Part shown: piece after piece, positions 9,296 to 18,405 of the stretch
Position numbering within the stretch: position 1 is the first letter of the stretch
Layout of the letters: the number at the start of each line of letters is the position of its first letter
Origin: Methanobacteriota archaeon
GTDB lineage: Archaea; Halobacteriota; Methanomicrobia; Methanomicrobiales; Methanospirillaceae
Direction of reading: 5' to 3'
DNA length: 42,978 bases
Assembly: GCA_029547145.1 (NCBI GenBank)
Contig: JAKPPV010000040.1
Location: forward strand, 1-42,978
Notes under the pieces: generated by a model
What the model was told of the DNA's origin: nothing
The model's input: only the letters and a program-made list of their open reading frames with translations
Database searches by the model: none
Position numbers and translations under genes: made by a program

Positions 9296-9724
9296 TCAGC
9301 GCCTCGGCTTCTCCTTCCGCCCGATCACCATCTCGTGGAGGGAGACGTTGTTGACCTGCGTCACCACGAACCGCACGCCGGGAATGTCGCCCATCGACCG
9401 GCCGAGACGACCGCCGATACCCTCGACCACCACCTCGTCGTGCTCGTCGATGAAGTTGATCGCACCGTCACCGGCCGCGAACGCCGTCACCTGGCGGCCG
9501 TTCTTGATCAGCTGGACGCGCACGCACTTGCGGATGGCCGAGTTCGGCTGCTTGGCCTCGACACCGACCTTCTCGAGCACGATCCCCCGTGCCTGCGGTG
9601 CGCCCTCGAGGGGGTCGCTCTTGATGTCGAGTCCGAGGAGACGCCGTGCGTAGTTCACGTCGCTCCAGCGGAACTTGTTGGAGTCCCGCTTCAGTTTCCT
9701 GGCTGCAAATTTGCCCTGTCCCAT
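9296..9724 (-). CDS. rps12: Ribosomal protein uS12
   Basis: A 142-residue archaeal uS12, the decoding-centre protein. The hallmark segments are [19 protein letters not shown] (the PNSA loop contacting the A site) and [18 protein letters not shown]. It is the first gene of the minus-strand rps12-rps7-fusA cluster. In many archaea RNA polymerase and nusA genes lie upstream. Here the upstream gene is the divergent queD, so the cluster has its own promoter in the 166-base gap. Confidence 0.98.
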   Translation of the reverse strand: MGQGKFAARKLKRDSNKFRWSDVNYARRLLGLDIKSDPLEGAPQARGIVLEKVGVEAKQPNSAIRKCVRVQLIKNGRQVTAFAAGDGAINFIDEHDEVVVEGIGGRLGRSMGDIPGVRFVVTQVNNVSLHEMVIGRKEKPRR

Positions 9725-9796
9725 GGGATGCCCTCAATGTATACAGATATCGAGAACGGCTGTCACCGATCGTGAGATCAGTACTGCGACGGGAAC

Positions 9797-9806
9797 GAAT
9801 ATATTC
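9797..9806 (-). promoter_or_regulatory. Candidate TATA box for rps12-rps7-fusA
   Basis: The AT patch gaatatattc (within 9795-9812) reads almost the same on both strands. It lies about 75 bases upstream of the rps12 start, giving a leader of roughly 45-50 bases. A second AT patch at 9831-9843 is an alternative. Confidence 0.4.
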
Positions 9807-9854
9807 ATTCGTACGCCCGGTTCCCGCTTGCGTATATTATTCGATCCGGCCGGG

Positions 9855-9867
9855 TAATAATATATTT
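9855..9867 (+). promoter_or_regulatory. Probable TATA box for the queDEC operon
   Basis: The run taataatatattt ends 24 bases before the queD ATG at 9891. This predicts transcription starting at or just before the start codon, so the first gene is probably leaderless. The gggag immediately before the ATG leaves almost no spacing for Shine-Dalgarno use. Confidence 0.6.
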
Positions 9868-9890
9868 CTCGCCGGACCACCTGTTGGGAG

Positions 9891-10295
9891 ATGACCGTCC
9901 GGATCTACAAGGAGGTGGAGTTCGACGCCTCGCACCGCCTTCTCCAGTACGAGGGCAAGTGCCATAACCTCCATGGTCACCGATTCAGGGTGGAGGTCTG
10001 GATCGAGGGGGTCCCCGACCCCGGTTCGTGCATCCTGCTCGACTACGCGCGGATCAAGCAGGTCGTGCACCGGTTCGACCACCAGATCATCCTGAACGCG
10101 GCGGACCCGATGGTCACGGCGATCGAGGCGTTCCACCCGGTCGTGGTGACGGGGGGGGACCCGACGAGCGAGCTATTGGCCCGCATCATCGCCGATGATC
10201 TGGACGCGGAGTGCCGCGCCGCCGGGGTGGACGCACGCGTGACCCGTATCCGGGTCTGGGAGTCTCCGAACGCATGCGCGGAACTCGACCGATGA
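9891..10295 (+). CDS. queD: 6-carboxytetrahydropterin synthase QueD
   Basis: A 134-residue PTPS/QueD family enzyme. It converts 7,8-dihydroneopterin triphosphate to 6-carboxy-5,6,7,8-tetrahydropterin, the first committed step towards preQ0, used in archaea for archaeosine in tRNA. Zinc ligands and catalytic cysteine are visible: His15 in FDASHR, and CHNLHGH giving Cys24, His28 and His30. The distal [10 protein letters not shown] segment and the E-S-P-N-A motif near the C-terminus ([11 protein letters not shown]) fit the family. It is first in an operon with queE and queC and overlaps queE by four bases (ATGA). Confidence 0.95.
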   Translation: MTVRIYKEVEFDASHRLLQYEGKCHNLHGHRFRVEVWIEGVPDPGSCILLDYARIKQVVHRFDHQIILNAADPMVTAIEAFHPVVVTGGDPTSELLARIIADDLDAECRAAGVDARVTRIRVWESPNACAELDR

Positions 10296-10906
10296 AGGTT
10301 GCAGAGGTCTTCTACTCGCTCCAGGGCGAGGGGAAGAATCAGGGGCGACCGACCGTCTTCCTCCGCCTGGCGGGCTGCAACCTCGCCTGCCGCTGGTGCG
10401 ACACGCCATCTGCACGGGACGGCGGGGTGGAGTGGAGGACGGCGGAGGTGGTCGACGCCGTCCGGGCGGTCGCCGGGTCATGCCGCCTGGTCTGCGTGAC
10501 CGGCGGGGAACCCCTGCTCCAGCAGGAGGCGCTGGTCCCGGTGCTGGAGGCGCTCTCCAGGGAGGGTTTCTCCTGCGAGATCGAGACGAACGGGACCATT
10601 CCCTTCGGCCCGTCCCGGGCCCACGCGGGCATCACGATGGACGTGAAGTGCCCGTCCTCCGGCGAGGAGAGCGACCTCTCGCTCCTCTCGGCACTCGGTC
10701 CCGAAGACGCGGTCAAGTTCGTCGTCGCCGATACCACCGACCTCGCCTACGCCGGGCGCGTCCTCGCCGAGCACCCGACCCGGGCGGAGGTCTTCGTCTC
10801 GCCCGTCCACGGGGTCGAGCTCTCCCCGCTGGTCGAGTATATCCTGGAGCAGCACCTCCCCGTGCGGTTCTCGCTCCAGCTCCACAAACTGATCGGAGTC
10901 CGATGA
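10292..10906 (+). CDS. queE: 7-carboxy-7-deazaguanine synthase QueE
   Basis: A 204-residue radical SAM enzyme that rearranges 6-carboxytetrahydropterin to 7-carboxy-7-deazaguanine. After the family start [20 protein letters not shown], the iron-sulfur motif is Cys29-x3-Cys33-x2-Cys36 ([12 protein letters not shown]). The SAM-binding TGGEPLLQQ follows, then ETNGT and [10 protein letters not shown]. The start at 10292 overlaps the queD stop as ATGA. A longer in-frame reading upstream would merely run inside queD. It overlaps queC at its end. Confidence 0.96.
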   Translation: MKVAEVFYSLQGEGKNQGRPTVFLRLAGCNLACRWCDTPSARDGGVEWRTAEVVDAVRAVAGSCRLVCVTGGEPLLQQEALVPVLEALSREGFSCEIETNGTIPFGPSRAHAGITMDVKCPSSGEESDLSLLSALGPEDAVKFVVADTTDLAYAGRVLAEHPTRAEVFVSPVHGVELSPLVEYILEQHLPVRFSLQLHKLIGVR

Positions 10907-11577
10907 TGAAGGCGGTCTGCCTGCTCTCCGGCGGCATGGACTCGTCCACGCTCGCCTACCTCGCTCGGCGCCGGGGGTACGACCTCCTCGCGCTCCACCT
11001 GAACTACGGACAGAGGACGGAGGACCGGGAGCTCCGGGCGGCCCGTGCGATCGCCGGACGGCTCGGGGTCCTGGAATTCCTGCCCGTCTCGATCGAGTAC
11101 CTCCGCCTCTTCGGTCACTCGAGCCTGACCGACCCCGCCCTCGAGGTCGAGCGGTTTGACCCGTCGCGGCCCGAGCTGCCGAACACCTACGTACCGTTCC
11201 GGAACGGAAACCTCCTCTCGATCGCGACGAGCTACGCCGAGTCCCGCGGGGCGGAGGCGATCATCATCGGCGTCCAGGCCCTCGACTACTCGGGCTACCC
11301 GGACTGCCGGCCCCAGTTCATCGAGGCGTTCCAGCGGGCGATCGACCTGGGGACGGCGGATACGACGTCGATCCGCCTGGAGACCCCGTTCGTCGGGCTG
11401 ACGAAGACCGACATCCTCCGGCTCGGGATCGAACTCGGCGTGCCGTACGAGCTGACCTGGTCCTGCTACCAGGACGGGGAGGAGGCCTGCGGCGTCTGCG
11501 GTTCCTGCCACTTCCGGCAGGCGGCCTTCGCAGACCTCGGGCTCCAGGACCCGATCCCCTACCGGGGGCGGTCCTGA
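10903..11577 (+). CDS. queC: 7-cyano-7-deazaguanine synthase QueC
   Basis: A 224-residue ATP-dependent enzyme converting 7-carboxy-7-deazaguanine to preQ0, the base that archaeal TGT inserts at tRNA position 15. The PP-loop SGGMDSST is at residues 9-16. Zinc-binding cysteines lie near the C-terminus in [17 protein letters not shown]. The family segment [14 protein letters not shown] is also present. Two adjacent ATGs (10903, 10906) are possible starts; both overlap the queE stop. It overlaps the NUDIX gene by one base (TGATG). Confidence 0.96.
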   Translation: MMKAVCLLSGGMDSSTLAYLARRRGYDLLALHLNYGQRTEDRELRAARAIAGRLGVLEFLPVSIEYLRLFGHSSLTDPALEVERFDPSRPELPNTYVPFRNGNLLSIATSYAESRGAEAIIIGVQALDYSGYPDCRPQFIEAFQRAIDLGTADTTSIRLETPFVGLTKTDILRLGIELGVPYELTWSCYQDGEEACGVCGSCHFRQAAFADLGLQDPIPYRGRS

Positions 11578-12086
11578 TGGAGCTCTGGCGGGGGCGCCGC
11601 CTCTGGATAGAGCGGCGGACGGTTGACCTCCCGTCGGGACCGAAGGAGTACGTCGTGGTCCACCCCGGCGGTGCCGTCGCCGTGCTGCCGGTCGACGGCG
11701 ACGAGGTGGTGCTGATCCGGCAGTACCGGGCGGCGGTCGGTGGATGGGTCCTCGAGGCCCCCGCCGGCACGCTCGAGCCGGGAGAGGAGCCGGCGGCGTG
11801 TGCGGCCCGGGAGCTGATCGAGGAGGCGCGGGTGGCGGCGGAGGAACTGGTCCCGCTCGGGACCATCCTGACGACGCCCGGCTTCTCGGACGAGGTGATA
11901 CATCTCTTCCTCGGGCGGGGCATCACTCCCTGCACCGCGTACCCTCCCGACGAGGACGAGCAGATCGAGGTGGAGCGGGTACCCGTCGGCGAGGTGCGCG
12001 CGATGGCGCTCGACGGCCGGATCGCCGACGCGAAGACCCTCTGCCTGGTCCTCCGCGCCCTCGTGGCGCCCGCACCCGGTCCATGA
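11577..12086 (+). CDS. NUDIX hydrolase, ADP-ribose pyrophosphatase-like
   Basis: A 169-residue NUDIX protein expected to cleave a nucleoside diphosphate linked to another group. ADP-ribose-type substrates are suggested by VVLIRQYRAAVGGWVLEAPA before the box. The NUDIX box runs from Gly64 (GTLEPGEEPAACAAREL, then IEEARV). The catalytic REUXEE core (Arg78, Glu79, Glu82, Glu83) is intact, but the usual glycine near the end of the box is Arg85. It overlaps queC by one base and the next gene by three. It may clean up a nucleotide by-product of the preQ0 pathway, but that is only inferred from context. Confidence 0.85.
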   Translation: MELWRGRRLWIERRTVDLPSGPKEYVVVHPGGAVAVLPVDGDEVVLIRQYRAAVGGWVLEAPAGTLEPGEEPAACAARELIEEARVAAEELVPLGTILTTPGFSDEVIHLFLGRGITPCTAYPPDEDEQIEVERVPVGEVRAMALDGRIADAKTLCLVLRALVAPAPGP

Positions 12087-12967
12087 CCCGCCGGTGGGCG
12101 ACGGTGCTCGTCGTTCTCGTCCTTGCCGCCCTGCTGGCGGCGGGCGCGGGCTGCACCGAAAGGGCATCGGAGGACCGGTGCCGGGTCGGCGATGACGACC
12201 GCCTCTCGATCGCGCTCGCGGAAGGGGTCGACCGGCACCTGGAGGTCCTGGAGCGGACCGGGAACTGTACGCTCTCGCGTGCAGTCTTCTCGAGCGGGGG
12301 CGTGCCCGTGACGGCGTATATCGGTGTGCCCCTCAACCCGGCGATGGGGGTCGTCTACATCCCCGGGGCGAACGAACCGGTCACCGGCCACCGGGACCGG
12401 TTCCGGCGCTATGCGGACGCGGGGATCGCGTTTCTCTACCTCGACGTCCGCGGCAACGGGTTCGAGACACCGGGGACGCGGACCGACCTGGCGGCGGAGT
12501 ACCGGGAGTTCGGGCGGGGCGGGTGCCCGCAGTCGTACCGGATCATCGCGGACGTTCTCAGGGCCCGGCTCCTGCTGGCGGAGGAGTACGGTCTTTCGAC
12601 GATCTGGGTGGTCGGTTCTTCGAACGGCGGACGATACGCTGCGGTGGCGGCGGCGATCGATCCGGGGTTCGCAGGGTATGCCGGGATCTCGACCTCGGGA
12701 TTCGGCGACCTCGGGGGACTCGACCCCGGACCCCGCCGGTTTGTCGCATCGCTCGACCCCTCAATGTACATCGGAGCGATCAGCCCGCGTCCCGTCCTGG
12801 TCTACCACGCCGCGTCGGACCCGGTGATCCCTGTCGAGGACGGGCGGGCCCTCTACGAGGGTGCCGGAGAACCACGGACCTTCGTTCCGTTCTCCGGGGG
12901 GCATGGCATCGATCCCGGGGTCGATGCCGACCTGATCGGCCGCCTGACACAGGTTTATGGCCGGTAA
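12083..12967 (+). CDS. Alpha/beta hydrolase, probable lipoprotein
   Basis: A 294-residue protein. The N-terminus is a signal-like helix (residues 6-23) ending in GAGC, so Cys24 could be lipid-modified; the lipobox is weak. The rest is an alpha/beta-hydrolase fold. An oxyanion/turn region lies at YIPGANEPVTGHRDRF, and the nucleophile elbow GSSNG (178-182) gives Ser180. A candidate acid lies in HAASDPVIPVEDG, and a C-terminal His in SGGHGID. It probably acts outside the cytoplasmic membrane as an esterase or peptidase-like enzyme; the substrate is unknown. It overlaps the NUDIX gene as ATGA, so it is the last member of the queDEC transcript although its role seems unrelated. Confidence 0.8.
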   Translation: MTRRWATVLVVLVLAALLAAGAGCTERASEDRCRVGDDDRLSIALAEGVDRHLEVLERTGNCTLSRAVFSSGGVPVTAYIGVPLNPAMGVVYIPGANEPVTGHRDRFRRYADAGIAFLYLDVRGNGFETPGTRTDLAAEYREFGRGGCPQSYRIIADVLRARLLLAEEYGLSTIWVVGSSNGGRYAAVAAAIDPGFAGYAGISTSGFGDLGGLDPGPRRFVASLDPSMYIGAISPRPVLVYHAASDPVIPVEDGRALYEGAGEPRTFVPFSGGHGIDPGVDADLIGRLTQVYGR

Positions 12968-12971
12968 CGGG

Positions 12972-12980
12972 CAATATATA
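12972..12980 (+). promoter_or_regulatory. Probable TATA box of the prf1-argS-taw1-sepS operon
   Basis: The run caatatata lies 21-29 bases before the prf1 ATG at 13001, which by spacing would give a leaderless transcript. Yet a good Shine-Dalgarno-like ggaggg stands at 12991-12996, so the real start site may lie further upstream. Confidence 0.5.
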
Positions 12981-13000
12981 CCGACACCCAGGAGGGCCGG

Positions 13001-14272
13001 ATGACAGAAGAGGTCGAGATGGACGAGGCGCGCCGCCGGTACGAGTTCAGGAAGGCGCTCGAGCGGCTCGAGTCCAAGCAGGGCGCGGGTACCGAGCTGA
13101 TCACGCTCTATATCCCTCCGGACAAGCAGATATCCGATGTCACGGCCCAGCTGCGCGACGAGTTCGGGCAGTGCTCGAACATCAAGTCGAAGCAGACGCG
13201 GACCAACGTCCAGTCCGCGATCTCCTCGATCCTGTCCCGGCTCAAATACTACAGGAGACCGCCGGAGCGGGGGATGGCGGTCTTCTGCGGCACGATCCAG
13301 CTGGGTGGTGACAAGTCCGAGCTGGAGTGCCAGATCGTCGAGCCGCCGGAGCCGATCAACCTCTACATGTACCGGTGCTCCTCGACCTTCGAACTCGATC
13401 CCCTCAGGCAGATGCTGGAGGAGAAGTCCGTCTACGGCCTCCTCGTGATCGATCGGCGCGAGGCGTACTGGGGCTTTCTGCGGGGCAACCGGATCGAGCC
13501 TGTCGGGGGTACGACGTCGACGGTACCGGGCAAGCAGCGGAAGGGCGGGCAGTCCTCGGTCCGGTTCGCCCGCCTGCGCGAGATCGCGATCAACGAGTTC
13601 TACACGAAGGTCGGCGAACGGGCGAGCGCAGCGTTCCTGGCGGAGAAGGACTTCTTCGAGCGGTTCAGGGGGGTCCTGATCGGAGGCCCCTCGCCGACCA
13701 AGGAGGAGTTCGAGGCCGGCGCGTACCTGCACCACGAGGTCCAGAAGCGGATCATCGGCCTCTTCGACGTTGCCTATACCAACGAGTCGGGCCTGGCCGA
13801 GCTGGTCGACAACGCCCAGGATGCGCTCCGGGGCGTCGAGGTGATGAAGGAGAAGGAGAGCATGGCCCGGTTCCTGAAGGAGCTCGTGAAAGACGACGGG
13901 CTCGCCTCGTACGGCGAGGAGTCGGTCCGGCGCAACCTGGAGATCGGGGCGGTCGATACCCTCCTCCTCTCGTCCGGCCTCCGGGAGGTACGGCAGAAGC
14001 TCCGGTGCGAGGCCTGCGGCCACACGGAGGAGCGGACGGTGAAGTCGAGGCCCGGTGACGCGACGGGCCAGATCGACCCGGGTACGTGCCCGGACTGCTC
14101 AGCGCCGCTCTCGATCGCCGAGGAGTCCGACATCATCGAGGAGCTGACCGAGTTCGCGGACCAGTCGAGCGCCCGGGTCGAGATCATCTCCGATGACTTC
14201 GAGGAGGGCTCGATCCTGATGACGGCCTTCGGCGGCATCGCGGCCATTCTCCGATACAGGACGGGATACTGA
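13001..14272 (+). CDS. prf1: Peptide chain release factor aRF1
   Basis: A 423-residue archaeal release factor that recognises all three stop codons and triggers release of the finished protein. The stop-codon reading motif NIKS is at residues 60-63 (SNIKSKQTR), with YMYRCSSTFELDPL forming the second recognition loop. The catalytic GGQ is at 182-184 in GKQRKGGQSSVRFARL. Domain 3 contains a zinc-type minidomain with paired cysteines (CEACGHTEE, then CPDCSAPL). A Shine-Dalgarno ggaggg precedes the ATG. It overlaps argS by one codon position. Confidence 0.97.
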   Translation: MTEEVEMDEARRRYEFRKALERLESKQGAGTELITLYIPPDKQISDVTAQLRDEFGQCSNIKSKQTRTNVQSAISSILSRLKYYRRPPERGMAVFCGTIQLGGDKSELECQIVEPPEPINLYMYRCSSTFELDPLRQMLEEKSVYGLLVIDRREAYWGFLRGNRIEPVGGTTSTVPGKQRKGGQSSVRFARLREIAINEFYTKVGERASAAFLAEKDFFERFRGVLIGGPSPTKEEFEAGAYLHHEVQKRIIGLFDVAYTNESGLAELVDNAQDALRGVEVMKEKESMARFLKELVKDDGLASYGEESVRRNLEIGAVDTLLLSSGLREVRQKLRCEACGHTEERTVKSRPGDATGQIDPGTCPDCSAPLSIAEESDIIEELTEFADQSSARVEIISDDFEEGSILMTAFGGIAAILRYRTGY

Positions 14273-15936
14273 TGTTCATCGAGACCACCAGGCTGATCCG
14301 AGCGGCATTGCAGGCAGTAACTGGCGAAGAAGATGTCCTGATCGCCGACGGGGGGGAGCACGCAGACCTCGCCTCGACCGTGGCGTTCCCCCTCGCGAAG
14401 AAGCGGCGCGCCCCACCGGCGTCGATCGCCGCCGAGCTCGCGTCCCGCCTCGCGCCCACGCTCGCTCCCCACGGGATCGCGGTGGAGGCGACCGGCCCGT
14501 ACCTGAACTTCCGGTTCGGCCCGCCGTACTTCGCCGGGGCGATCCGGGCCGCCCTCGCGCCGGGGTACGGTGCCGGCGAACCGCAGGAGGCGAGGGTCGT
14601 CCTGGAGCACACCTCGGCGAACCCGAACGGCCCGCTCCACGTCGGCCACATCCGGAACTCGATCATCGGCGACACACTCGCCCGTGCCTTCCGTAAGGCC
14701 GGTTATCCGACCGAGGTCCAGTACTACGTCAACGATATGGGCCGGCAGATCGCGATCGTGGTCTGGGGCATGGAGCACCTGGGTTTCGAGCCCGACGCCG
14801 GGGAGAAACCCGACCATTTCATCGCCCGCGTCTACGTCGAGGCGAACCGCCGGATCGAGGCGGACCCGGCGATCACCGCCGAGATCGACGGGCTGATGCA
14901 GCGGGTCGAGGCCCTCGACCCTGCCACGGTCCGCGCCTTCCGAAACGTCGTGGCGCGGTGCCTGGACGGTTTCCGCGAGACCCTCGGCGACCTCGCCACC
15001 CCCCATGACCGGTTCGTCTGGGAGTCGGACTTCCTCCGGAACGGGGACATGGAACGGGTCCTCTCCCGTCTCTCCCGGTTGCCCGTGGCGCACCAGGAGG
15101 AGGTCTTCTACCTTGATCTCTCCGGGGCGGGGATCGAGAACCGCTACGTCCTCCGCCGCTCGGACGGGACGTCGGTCTATGCGGCCCGGGACCTGGCCTA
15201 CCACCTCTGGAAGGGACGCAACTTCGACCGGGTGATCGACGTGCTCGGGGCGGACCACAAGCTGATCGGGGCCCAGCTTCAGGCGACGCTCTCCCTGATC
15301 GGCGAGCTCCCGCCCGAGATCGTCCACTTCGAGTTCGTCTCGCTCCCCGAGGGGTCGATGTCGACCCGGGCGGGGACGTTCATCGCGGCGGACGACCTGA
15401 TCGCGGAGACCCGCCGGCGGGCCTTCGAGGAGGTGACCGTCCGCCGGCCCGAGCTCCCCGAGGAGGAACGGAGGGCGATCGCGCAGTCGGTCGCGCTCGC
15501 CGCGATCCGGTATGATATCATCCGGATCTCGCCGGAGAAGTCCACGGTCTTCGACTGGAAGACCGCGCTCGACTTCGAGCGCCAGTCCGGGCCGTACATC
15601 CAGTACGCCCATGCCCGGGCCTGCTCGATCCTGGAGAAGGCGGGCGGGTTCACGGAGACCTTCGCGGCGGAGTCGCCCTACGAGCAGGCGCTGGTCCGCC
15701 AGATTGCAAAGTTCCCGGCGGTCGTTGCCCAGGCGGTGGCGGAACTCCGGCCCCACCTGGTGGCGACCTACGCGCGGGAGCTCGCGGACCTCTTCAATAC
15801 CTTCTACCACTACGAGCCGGTCCTGAGGGCCGAGGGCGAGATGAGGGACGCGCGCCTGACACTGGTCCTGGCGGCGCAGAATACGCTCAGGGAGGCCCTC
15901 GGGACCCTCGGGATCGATGCCCTCCGTTCCATGTGA
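14272..15936 (+). CDS. argS: Arginyl-tRNA synthetase
   Basis: A 554-residue class I synthetase charging tRNA-Arg. The HIGH signature is HVGH at residues 123-126, in the family context EHTSANPNGPLHVGHIRNS. The KMSKS region is degenerate (EGSMSTRAG), as in many ArgS enzymes. The C-terminal anticodon-binding DALR-type domain ends in LTLVLAAQNTLREALGTLGI. The N-terminal tRNA-recognition domain is present. The ATG overlaps the prf1 TGA (TGATG), and the end overlaps taw1 by 20 bases. Confidence 0.97.
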   Translation: MFIETTRLIRAALQAVTGEEDVLIADGGEHADLASTVAFPLAKKRRAPPASIAAELASRLAPTLAPHGIAVEATGPYLNFRFGPPYFAGAIRAALAPGYGAGEPQEARVVLEHTSANPNGPLHVGHIRNSIIGDTLARAFRKAGYPTEVQYYVNDMGRQIAIVVWGMEHLGFEPDAGEKPDHFIARVYVEANRRIEADPAITAEIDGLMQRVEALDPATVRAFRNVVARCLDGFRETLGDLATPHDRFVWESDFLRNGDMERVLSRLSRLPVAHQEEVFYLDLSGAGIENRYVLRRSDGTSVYAARDLAYHLWKGRNFDRVIDVLGADHKLIGAQLQATLSLIGELPPEIVHFEFVSLPEGSMSTRAGTFIAADDLIAETRRRAFEEVTVRRPELPEEERRAIAQSVALAAIRYDIIRISPEKSTVFDWKTALDFERQSGPYIQYAHARACSILEKAGGFTETFAAESPYEQALVRQIAKFPAVVAQAVAELRPHLVATYARELADLFNTFYHYEPVLRAEGEMRDARLTLVLAAQNTLREALGTLGIDALRSM

Positions 15937-16819
15937 TCCGGCCCGGGAAGCCCTCTCCCGGCAGGGCTACCTCTTCGTCGACCGCCGTTCGACGGCGGCG
16001 GTGAAGCCCTGCCTCTGGTGCCGCCGCGCCCTTGCAGGCGGTGAGGCCTGCTACAAGCAGCAGTTCTACGGGATCGAGTCGTACCGCTGCATCCAGATGA
16101 CGCCCACGCTCCGCTGCAACCAGCGCTGCATCTTCTGCTGGCGCTCGTTCGAGCACGAGGTGGAGGAGGAGGCAGAGCTTTCGCCCGAGGCGCTCTTCTC
16201 CGCCCTGCCGCGCCTCCAGAAACAGGCGCTCGCGGGGTACAAGGTTCATGTCACCCCGGAGCGGTTCGAGGAGGCGGCGCACCCCCGGCAGGTGGCGGTC
16301 TCGCTCGCCGGAGAACCGACGCTCTACTCGTACCTCCCCCGCTTCCTGGAGCTCTGTAGCGGGGCCGGGATGACCACGTTCCTGGTGACGAACGGGACGC
16401 GCCCCTGGGTCGTCCGGGAATGCCGGCCCTTCCAGACGTACGTCTCGCTCGACGCCCCGGACGAGGAGACCTACCTCCGGGTCTGCCGCCCGAAGGAGCC
16501 CGGTACCTGGGAGCTCGTCCGGGAGAGCCTCGCACTGCTCGGTGCCCGCCGCTCGGCGGTGCGGGTGACGCTCGTCGCGGGGCTGAACGATCACGAGCCG
16601 GGGGGATATGGCACGCTGATCGCCGATTCCGCGCCGGTCTTCGTCGAGGTCAAAGGCTATATGCATCTCGGGTACAGTAGAATGCGCCTGTCGGCGGCGC
16701 ACATGCCGTCCCACGAACGGGTCAGGGGGTTCGCCGAGCAGGTGGCGCGGCACGCCGGGTACCGGGTGCGGGACGAGAACCGTGCGAGCCGCGTGGTGCT
16801 GCTGGAGCGGGTGGAATGA
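15917..16819 (+). CDS. taw1: tRNA 4-demethylwyosine synthase Taw1 (TYW1-like)
   Basis: A 300-residue radical SAM enzyme that builds the tricyclic base of wyosine at G37 of tRNA-Phe, using pyruvate. The radical SAM cluster is Cys67-x3-Cys71-x2-Cys74 ([11 protein letters not shown]). A second cluster is suggested by Cys32, Cys45 and Cys58, spaced 13 and 13 residues apart, as in known archaeal Taw1. SLAGEPTLY and FLVTNGT are the SAM-binding strands. The ATG lies inside the last codons of argS, and its stop overlaps the sepS ATG. Confidence 0.95.
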   Translation: MPSVPCDPAREALSRQGYLFVDRRSTAAVKPCLWCRRALAGGEACYKQQFYGIESYRCIQMTPTLRCNQRCIFCWRSFEHEVEEEAELSPEALFSALPRLQKQALAGYKVHVTPERFEEAAHPRQVAVSLAGEPTLYSYLPRFLELCSGAGMTTFLVTNGTRPWVVRECRPFQTYVSLDAPDEETYLRVCRPKEPGTWELVRESLALLGARRSAVRVTLVAGLNDHEPGGYGTLIADSAPVFVEVKGYMHLGYSRMRLSAAHMPSHERVRGFAEQVARHAGYRVRDENRASRVVLLERVE

Positions 16820-18405
16820 GGTTCAACGTCGAGGAATGGAGAGACCGTTCGCGGAGCGACTTCGAGGGCGCCTGGCATGCGGGCCCGGAGGTGCTGACGC
16901 CGCCTGGTTCGGCCGGCAGGTACCCGAGACTCGCGTACCCCCGCGCCCGCCGTCACCCGGTCTTCGAGACGATCCAGCGCCTGCGTGAGGCCTACCTCTC
17001 GATCGGTTTCTCGGAGTACGCCGTCCCGATCATCGTCGACGAGGCGGAGGTGTACCGCCAGTTCGGGCCCGAGGCGATGGCGGTACTCGACCGGGTCTTC
17101 TACCTCGGCGGGCTGCCCCGGCCGAACGTCGGGATCGCCCGCGAACGCCTGGACCGGATCAATGCGATCCTGGGCAAGGAGATGGACGCGACCACGGAGG
17201 AGGGCCTGCGCGAGACCCTGCACGGCTACAAGAAGGGGTCGGTCGACGGGGACGAGCTCGCCCACGTGCTCGCGGAGGTGCTCGGGACCGACGACGGGGT
17301 CGTTGTCCGGGTGCTCGACGAGGTCTTCCCCGAGTTCCGGGAGCTCGCCCCCGAATCGAGCCGCTCGACCCTCCGGAGCCACATGACCTCCGGGTGGTTC
17401 ATGACTCTCGGGGCCGTCTGGGACCGCTCGCCCCTTCCGCTCCGGCTCTTCTCGGTGGACCGGTGCTTCCGTCGGGAGCAGGAGGAGGGGCCGACCCGTC
17501 TGATGACCTATCACTCGGCGTCCTGCGTCGTCGCCGGCGAGGACGTCACGAACGAGGAGGGAAAGGCGGTTGCCGCCGCCCTCCTCTCCGCGTTCGGCTT
17601 CGACGACTTCCGGTTCCAGCCCGACGAGAAGCGTTCGAAGTACTACATGCCCGGCTCGCAGACCGAGGTCTACGCCCGCCACCCGGTCCACGGGTGGGTC
17701 GAGGTGGCGACCTTCGGTCTGTACTCGCCCTCAGCCCTCGCGGAGTACGGAGTCGGCATCCCGGTGATGAACCTGGGGCTCGGGGTGGAGCGGCTCGCGA
17801 TGGTCCTTTTTCAGGCCGACGACGTCCGGGCGATGGTCTTCCCCCAGTTCTTCCCCCAGCCGCTCTCCGACGGAGCGCTGGCGGCAGCCATCGGCCTCCG
17901 CGAGGAGCCGGCGACGGTGGAGGGGCGCCGGCTCGCCATAGCGGTTGCGGCCGTCGCGGCCGAACACGGGGACGCCCCCGGCCCCTGTTCGTTCCCCGCG
18001 TGGGAGGGCTCACTCTCCGGGCGCCACGTCCGGGTGGTGGTGGAGGAGCCGGAGGCGAACTCGAAGCTCCTCGGGCCGGCATGCCTCAACGAGGTCTTCG
18101 TCCTCGACGGCTCGGTGCTCGGGGTGCCCGACACGGAGAAGTTCCGCGAGGTCCGCAAGAACGGTGTCCCGACCGGTATCCGGTACCTGGATGCGGTGGC
18201 CGCCCTCGCTGCAGCCCGTATCGAGGAGGCGGCCCGTTGCGGGGAGGGGACGACCGTCCAGGTGAAGATGGCAAAGCTCCCGAGCGACATCAACCTCCGG
18301 GTGGCGGAGCACGCGATGCGCTCGGTGACCGACCGGAAGAAGAAGGTGGACGTGCGGGGACCGGTCTTCATGACGGTCCGATCCGAGATCGCCGGCCCGG
18401 AGTGA
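16816..18405 (+). CDS. sepS: O-phosphoseryl-tRNA(Cys) synthetase SepS
   Basis: A 529-residue class II synthetase that charges tRNA-Cys with O-phosphoserine, the first step of the indirect cysteine route of methanogens. Motif 2 is visible as [20 protein letters not shown], and motif 3 as [15 protein letters not shown]. The SepS-specific segments [13 protein letters not shown] and [13 protein letters not shown] bind the phosphoserine. Length and end match the family. It starts by a four-base overlap with taw1. Its partner SepCysS is not in this window. The gene strongly supports a methanogen origin. Confidence 0.96.
   Translation: MRFNVEEWRDRSRSDFEGAWHAGPEVLTPPGSAGRYPRLAYPRARRHPVFETIQRLREAYLSIGFSEYAVPIIVDEAEVYRQFGPEAMAVLDRVFYLGGLPRPNVGIARERLDRINAILGKEMDATTEEGLRETLHGYKKGSVDGDELAHVLAEVLGTDDGVVVRVLDEVFPEFRELAPESSRSTLRSHMTSGWFMTLGAVWDRSPLPLRLFSVDRCFRREQEEGPTRLMTYHSASCVVAGEDVTNEEGKAVAAALLSAFGFDDFRFQPDEKRSKYYMPGSQTEVYARHPVHGWVEVATFGLYSPSALAEYGVGIPVMNLGLGVERLAMVLFQADDVRAMVFPQFFPQPLSDGALAAAIGLREEPATVEGRRLAIAVAAVAAEHGDAPGPCSFPAWEGSLSGRHVRVVVEEPEANSKLLGPACLNEVFVLDGSVLGVPDTEKFREVRKNGVPTGIRYLDAVAALAAARIEEAARCGEGTTVQVKMAKLPSDINLRVAEHAMRSVTDRKKKVDVRGPVFMTVRSEIAGPE

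Noticed and set aside
13774-15810. Long open frame antisense to prf1/argS (678 codons, minus strand)
   Set aside because: Asp/Arg/Val-rich shadow of two certain genes with no signal or motif of its own.
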